DNA from: Acidobacteriota bacterium
GTDB taxonomy: Bacteria; Acidobacteriota; Terriglobia; Terriglobales; Acidobacteriaceae
Assembly: GCA_021798655.1 (NCBI GenBank)
Contig: JAJZFE010000338.1
Span: 1-6,132 of the forward strand
Direction of reading: 5' to 3'
Length of the DNA stretch: 6,132 bases
Below the pieces are notes generated by a model, which saw only the letters and a program-made list of their open reading frames with translations, did no database searches and was not told the origin of the DNA. A program made the translations under genes and the position numbers. Shown in pieces: positions 4,324 to 6,132 of the stretch; position 1 is the stretch's first letter; the number at the start of each line of letters is the position of its first letter.

Positions 4324-5529
4324 ATGAGTGTTGCATCGAAACTTGCTGCTGGAATCCCGCAGTCGCTGCTGGAGGAGTTGCGTGCCGAGGGAGGCCCGGA
4401 TGCGGCGGCGCTGCTGCACAGCCTGAGCCATCTGCCGGCGGCGACGCGCGTGGAACCGCGGCGCGCGGTGCTGGCGATGCCGGAGTATCATCCGCCGCTG
4501 GCAGGCCGGGATGCACTGCGGCTCGACTTCAACGAGAACACGTTTGCGCCTTCTCCGCAGGTGATTGCGAAGCTGCAGACGCTGACGGCCGAGTCGATGA
4601 CCATCTACCCGGAACGGCACGGCGTGGAGGCGATTGTAGCGCGGCACCTGGGGCTGAAGAGCGACCAGCTCATCCTGACCAACGGCGTGGATGAAGGCAT
4701 TCACCTGATGGCGTGCGCGTTCCTGGATGAGGGCGACGAGGCGCTGATCTGCACGCCAACGTTCTTCATGTACGACGTGTCGATCAGCATGATGACCAGC
4801 GGGCTGAAGCGCGTGCAGTCCGACGATTCGATGGCGTTTCCGTTCGAGCGGTTCATGGAGGCGATCTCGCCGAAGACAAAGCTGATCATCGTGGCGAGCC
4901 CGAACAATCCGACGGGCACGACGGTGAGCCGCGAGCATCTGCTGGCGATTGCGAAGGCCGCGCCGCACGCCGTGTTGATGGTGGATGAAGCGTACTTTCA
5001 CTTTCACGGCGAGAGCACGCTGCAGGATGTGCAGAGCGTGCCGAACCTGATTGTGGCGCGGACATTCTCCAAGGCTTATGGGCTGGCGAATCTGCGGATT
5101 GGAATGCTGGCCGGCGATGCACGGTTGATCGGATATCTGCGAAAGGTGAGCTCGCCGTATAACGTGAACGGCGTGGCGCTGGCTGTGCTGCCGGAGGCGG
5201 TGGCTGATGAGGCCTACATCGCGTGGTATGTGCAGCAGGTGAGTGCAGGGCGCGAACGCATCTTTGCAACGCTGAAAGAGCTGGGCGTGCGCACGTGGCC
5301 GAGTGCGGCGAACTTTGTGCTGATGGATATCGGCGCGCGGCACAAGGAGTTTTGCGAGGTGATGCGCGGGCACGGCGTGCTGCTGCGTGATCGCTCCAGC
5401 GACCCCGGTTGCGATGGCTATGTGCGGATCACAGTGGGCGTGGACGAGCATGTGACGCGCGGGATCGCGGCGCTGCGTGCGTCGCTGGCGGAGATGCAGT
5501 GGTCTCCTAGTGAGGGTCGTGCGCGATGA
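4324..5529 (+). CDS. hisC: Histidinol-phosphate aminotransferase
   Basis: PLP-dependent class I/II aminotransferase that converts imidazole acetol phosphate plus glutamate to histidinol phosphate and 2-oxoglutarate. In the 401 residues, RLDFNENTFAPSP (66-78) starts the conserved fold, ASPNNPTGT is at 191-199, and DEAYFHF at 221-227 holds Asp221 and Tyr224, which contact the cofactor. TFSKAYGLANLRIG at 247-260 carries the Schiff-base Lys250 and the phosphate-binding Arg258. YVRITVG at 366-372 contains Arg368, which binds the substrate carboxylate. HisC is normally about 350-370 residues; here about 47 extra residues precede the RRAVLAMPEYHPPLAGRD segment where homologues usually begin. The ATG at 4324 is preferred because GAGAGG (4314-4319) precedes it; the internal Met52 at 4477 is an alternative. 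The stop overlaps the start of the next gene (ATGA, 5526-5529), indicating coupling. The identity as HisC rather than another aminotransferase rests mainly on the operon. Confidence 0.95.
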   Translation: MSVASKLAAGIPQSLLEELRAEGGPDAAALLHSLSHLPAATRVEPRRAVLAMPEYHPPLAGRDALRLDFNENTFAPSPQVIAKLQTLTAESMTIYPERHGVEAIVARHLGLKSDQLILTNGVDEGIHLMACAFLDEGDEALICTPTFFMYDVSISMMTSGLKRVQSDDSMAFPFERFMEAISPKTKLIIVASPNNPTGTTVSREHLLAIAKAAPHAVLMVDEAYFHFHGESTLQDVQSVPNLIVARTFSKAYGLANLRIGMLAGDARLIGYLRKVSSPYNVNGVALAVLPEAVADEAYIAWYVQQVSAGRERIFATLKELGVRTWPSAANFVLMDIGARHKEFCEVMRGHGVLLRDRSSDPGCDGYVRITVGVDEHVTRGIAALRASLAEMQWSPSEGRAR

Positions 5530-5732
5530 GCCGGCTGAGTCCGCAGCGACGGAAGATTGTGGTGCTGGCGGCGATGATTCCCTGCTGGACGATGCCGGCG
5601 ATGCTGGTGACGCATGAGCTGCACGACAGCCGCTGGTTGCCGGCGTTTGTGATTGCGTACGTGCTGGGGATGGCCGCAATGCTGGTGTATGTGATGGTGC
5701 AGCTGGCAACGTTGAAACGGAGAACGAGATGA
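5526..5732 (+). CDS. Small two-TM protein of unknown function, coupled to hisC and hisB
   Basis: A 68-residue protein beginning [10 protein letters not shown]. Hydrophobic segments at about 11-29 ([19 protein letters not shown]) and 38-60 ([23 protein letters not shown]) predict two membrane spans separated by the polar turn HELHDSRW. Both tails are basic (PQRRK and KRRTR), so both ends probably face the cytoplasm. The ATG overlaps the hisC stop, and its own stop overlaps the hisB start, each as ATGA. GAGGG at 5512-5516 lies nine nucleotides upstream. The double overlap means the reading frame has been kept in register with its neighbours, which supports it being a real gene despite its size. 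I do not recognise a family, and nothing visible links it to histidine chemistry. Confidence 0.8.
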   Translation: MSRLSPQRRKIVVLAAMIPCWTMPAMLVTHELHDSRWLPAFVIAYVLGMAAMLVYVMVQLATLKRRTR

Positions 5733-6132
5733 GCACTGAAGGACGCGTTGGGGTGATTGAGCGGAACACGCTGGAGACGAAGATCTCGCTGCGGCTGGAG
5801 GTGGACGGCACCGGGCAGTACACGGTGAGCACGGGCATCCGGTTCTTCGATCACATGCTGGAGAGCTTTGCCAAGCACGGCGGGTTCGACCTGGAGTTGA
5901 AGTGCGTGGGCGATCTGGATGTGGACCAGCACCACACGGTCGAAGACGTGGGCATCGCGCTGGGCGAGGCGTTTGCAGAGGCGCTCGGCGACAAGCGGGG
6001 GATTCTGCGCGCGGGCTACTTTGTGATGACGATGGACGAGACGCTGGCGGTGGCCGCTGTCGACCTCTCGGGCCGCGTGGCCTGTGTGGTGGATGACCAG
6101 TTGACGACGCATGTCGTCGGCGACCTGGTGAC
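5729..6132 (+). CDS. hisB: Imidazoleglycerol-phosphate dehydratase, N-terminal part (runs off the window)
   Basis: Converts imidazoleglycerol phosphate to imidazole acetol phosphate, the substrate supplied to HisC; a manganese-dependent 24-subunit enzyme of the cytoplasm. Translation from the ATG that overlaps the preceding stop gives 134 complete codons and is open to the window end. Motifs present are [20 protein letters not shown] (36-55), [15 protein letters not shown] (66-80) with metal ligands His68, His69 and Glu72, and the [15 protein letters not shown] segment at about 102-116. There is no phosphatase domain ahead of it, so this is the monofunctional form, about 195-200 residues when complete. 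The histidinol-phosphate phosphatase must be a separate gene. About one third of the protein, including the second metal-binding HHxxE motif, lies beyond the window. Confidence 0.97.
   Translation, partial: MSTEGRVGVIERNTLETKISLRLEVDGTGQYTVSTGIRFFDHMLESFAKHGGFDLELKCVGDLDVDQHHTVEDVGIALGEAFAEALGDKRGILRAGYFVMTMDETLAVAAVDLSGRVACVVDDQLTTHVVGDLV

Noticed and set aside
2941..5838. A 965-residue open frame on the - strand opposite hisD, hisC and hisB
   Set aside because: It is antisense to three well-supported enzymes. Its Arg/His/Pro-rich, low-complexity translation is what strong GC bias at codon positions of the + strand genes produces.
1..6132. CRISPR arrays, tRNA or rRNA genes, transposase genes, prophage or defence genes
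   Set aside because: None was seen. The only repeats are the two intergenic inverted repeats, the 11-bp triplication and short promoter-region repeats.

Overview
This window is a GC-rich bacterial chromosome segment holding most of a histidine biosynthesis operon and two flanking genes. The organism is probably an acidobacterium of the Terriglobus/Granulicella/Edaphobacter type. That is inferred from the protein flavour, the compact his cluster order and the style of the intergenic repeats; no rRNA or other decisive marker is present.

Left part (1-838): the 3' portion of a beta-carbonic anhydrase gene on + faces a small two-membrane-segment protein gene on - (563-838). A 91-bp imperfect inverted repeat (451-541) with 14-bp perfect outer arms lies between them and can act as a bidirectional terminator. 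The gene-poor stretch 839-1231 is the his control region.

His control region (983-1231): a sigma70-like promoter is followed almost immediately by a 26-codon ORF (1020-1100) not explained by any annotated family gene. It has eight His codons within eleven codons, including HHHGHHHHVH. After it comes an intrinsic terminator (1135-1169). The terminator's 5' arm can instead pair with 1069-1079, the segment just after the His codons. This is the architecture of a ribosome-mediated histidine attenuator (hisL type). The predicted transcription start nearly coincides with the leader AUG and no Shine-Dalgarno is visible, so the leader peptide may be read from a leaderless mRNA.

Operon body (1232-6132, all +): hisI (phosphoribosyl-AMP cyclohydrolase), hisG (long-form ATP phosphoribosyltransferase), an unrecognised membrane-anchored 131-aa protein, hisD (histidinol dehydrogenase), hisC (histidinol-phosphate aminotransferase with an N-terminal extension), an unrecognised 68-aa two-TM protein, and hisB (imidazoleglycerol-phosphate dehydratase, cut by the window end). 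HisC, the 68-aa protein and HisB are chained by two ATGA start/stop overlaps, which indicates translational coupling. These enzymes cover steps 1, 3, 6, 8 and 9-10 of the pathway. The genes hisE, hisA, hisH, hisF and a histidinol-phosphatase must lie elsewhere, some probably just downstream. The hisI-hisG gap carries a second inverted-repeat element (1574-1667), built of degenerate 7-bp units, and the hisG stop codon sits in an 11-bp tandem triplication.
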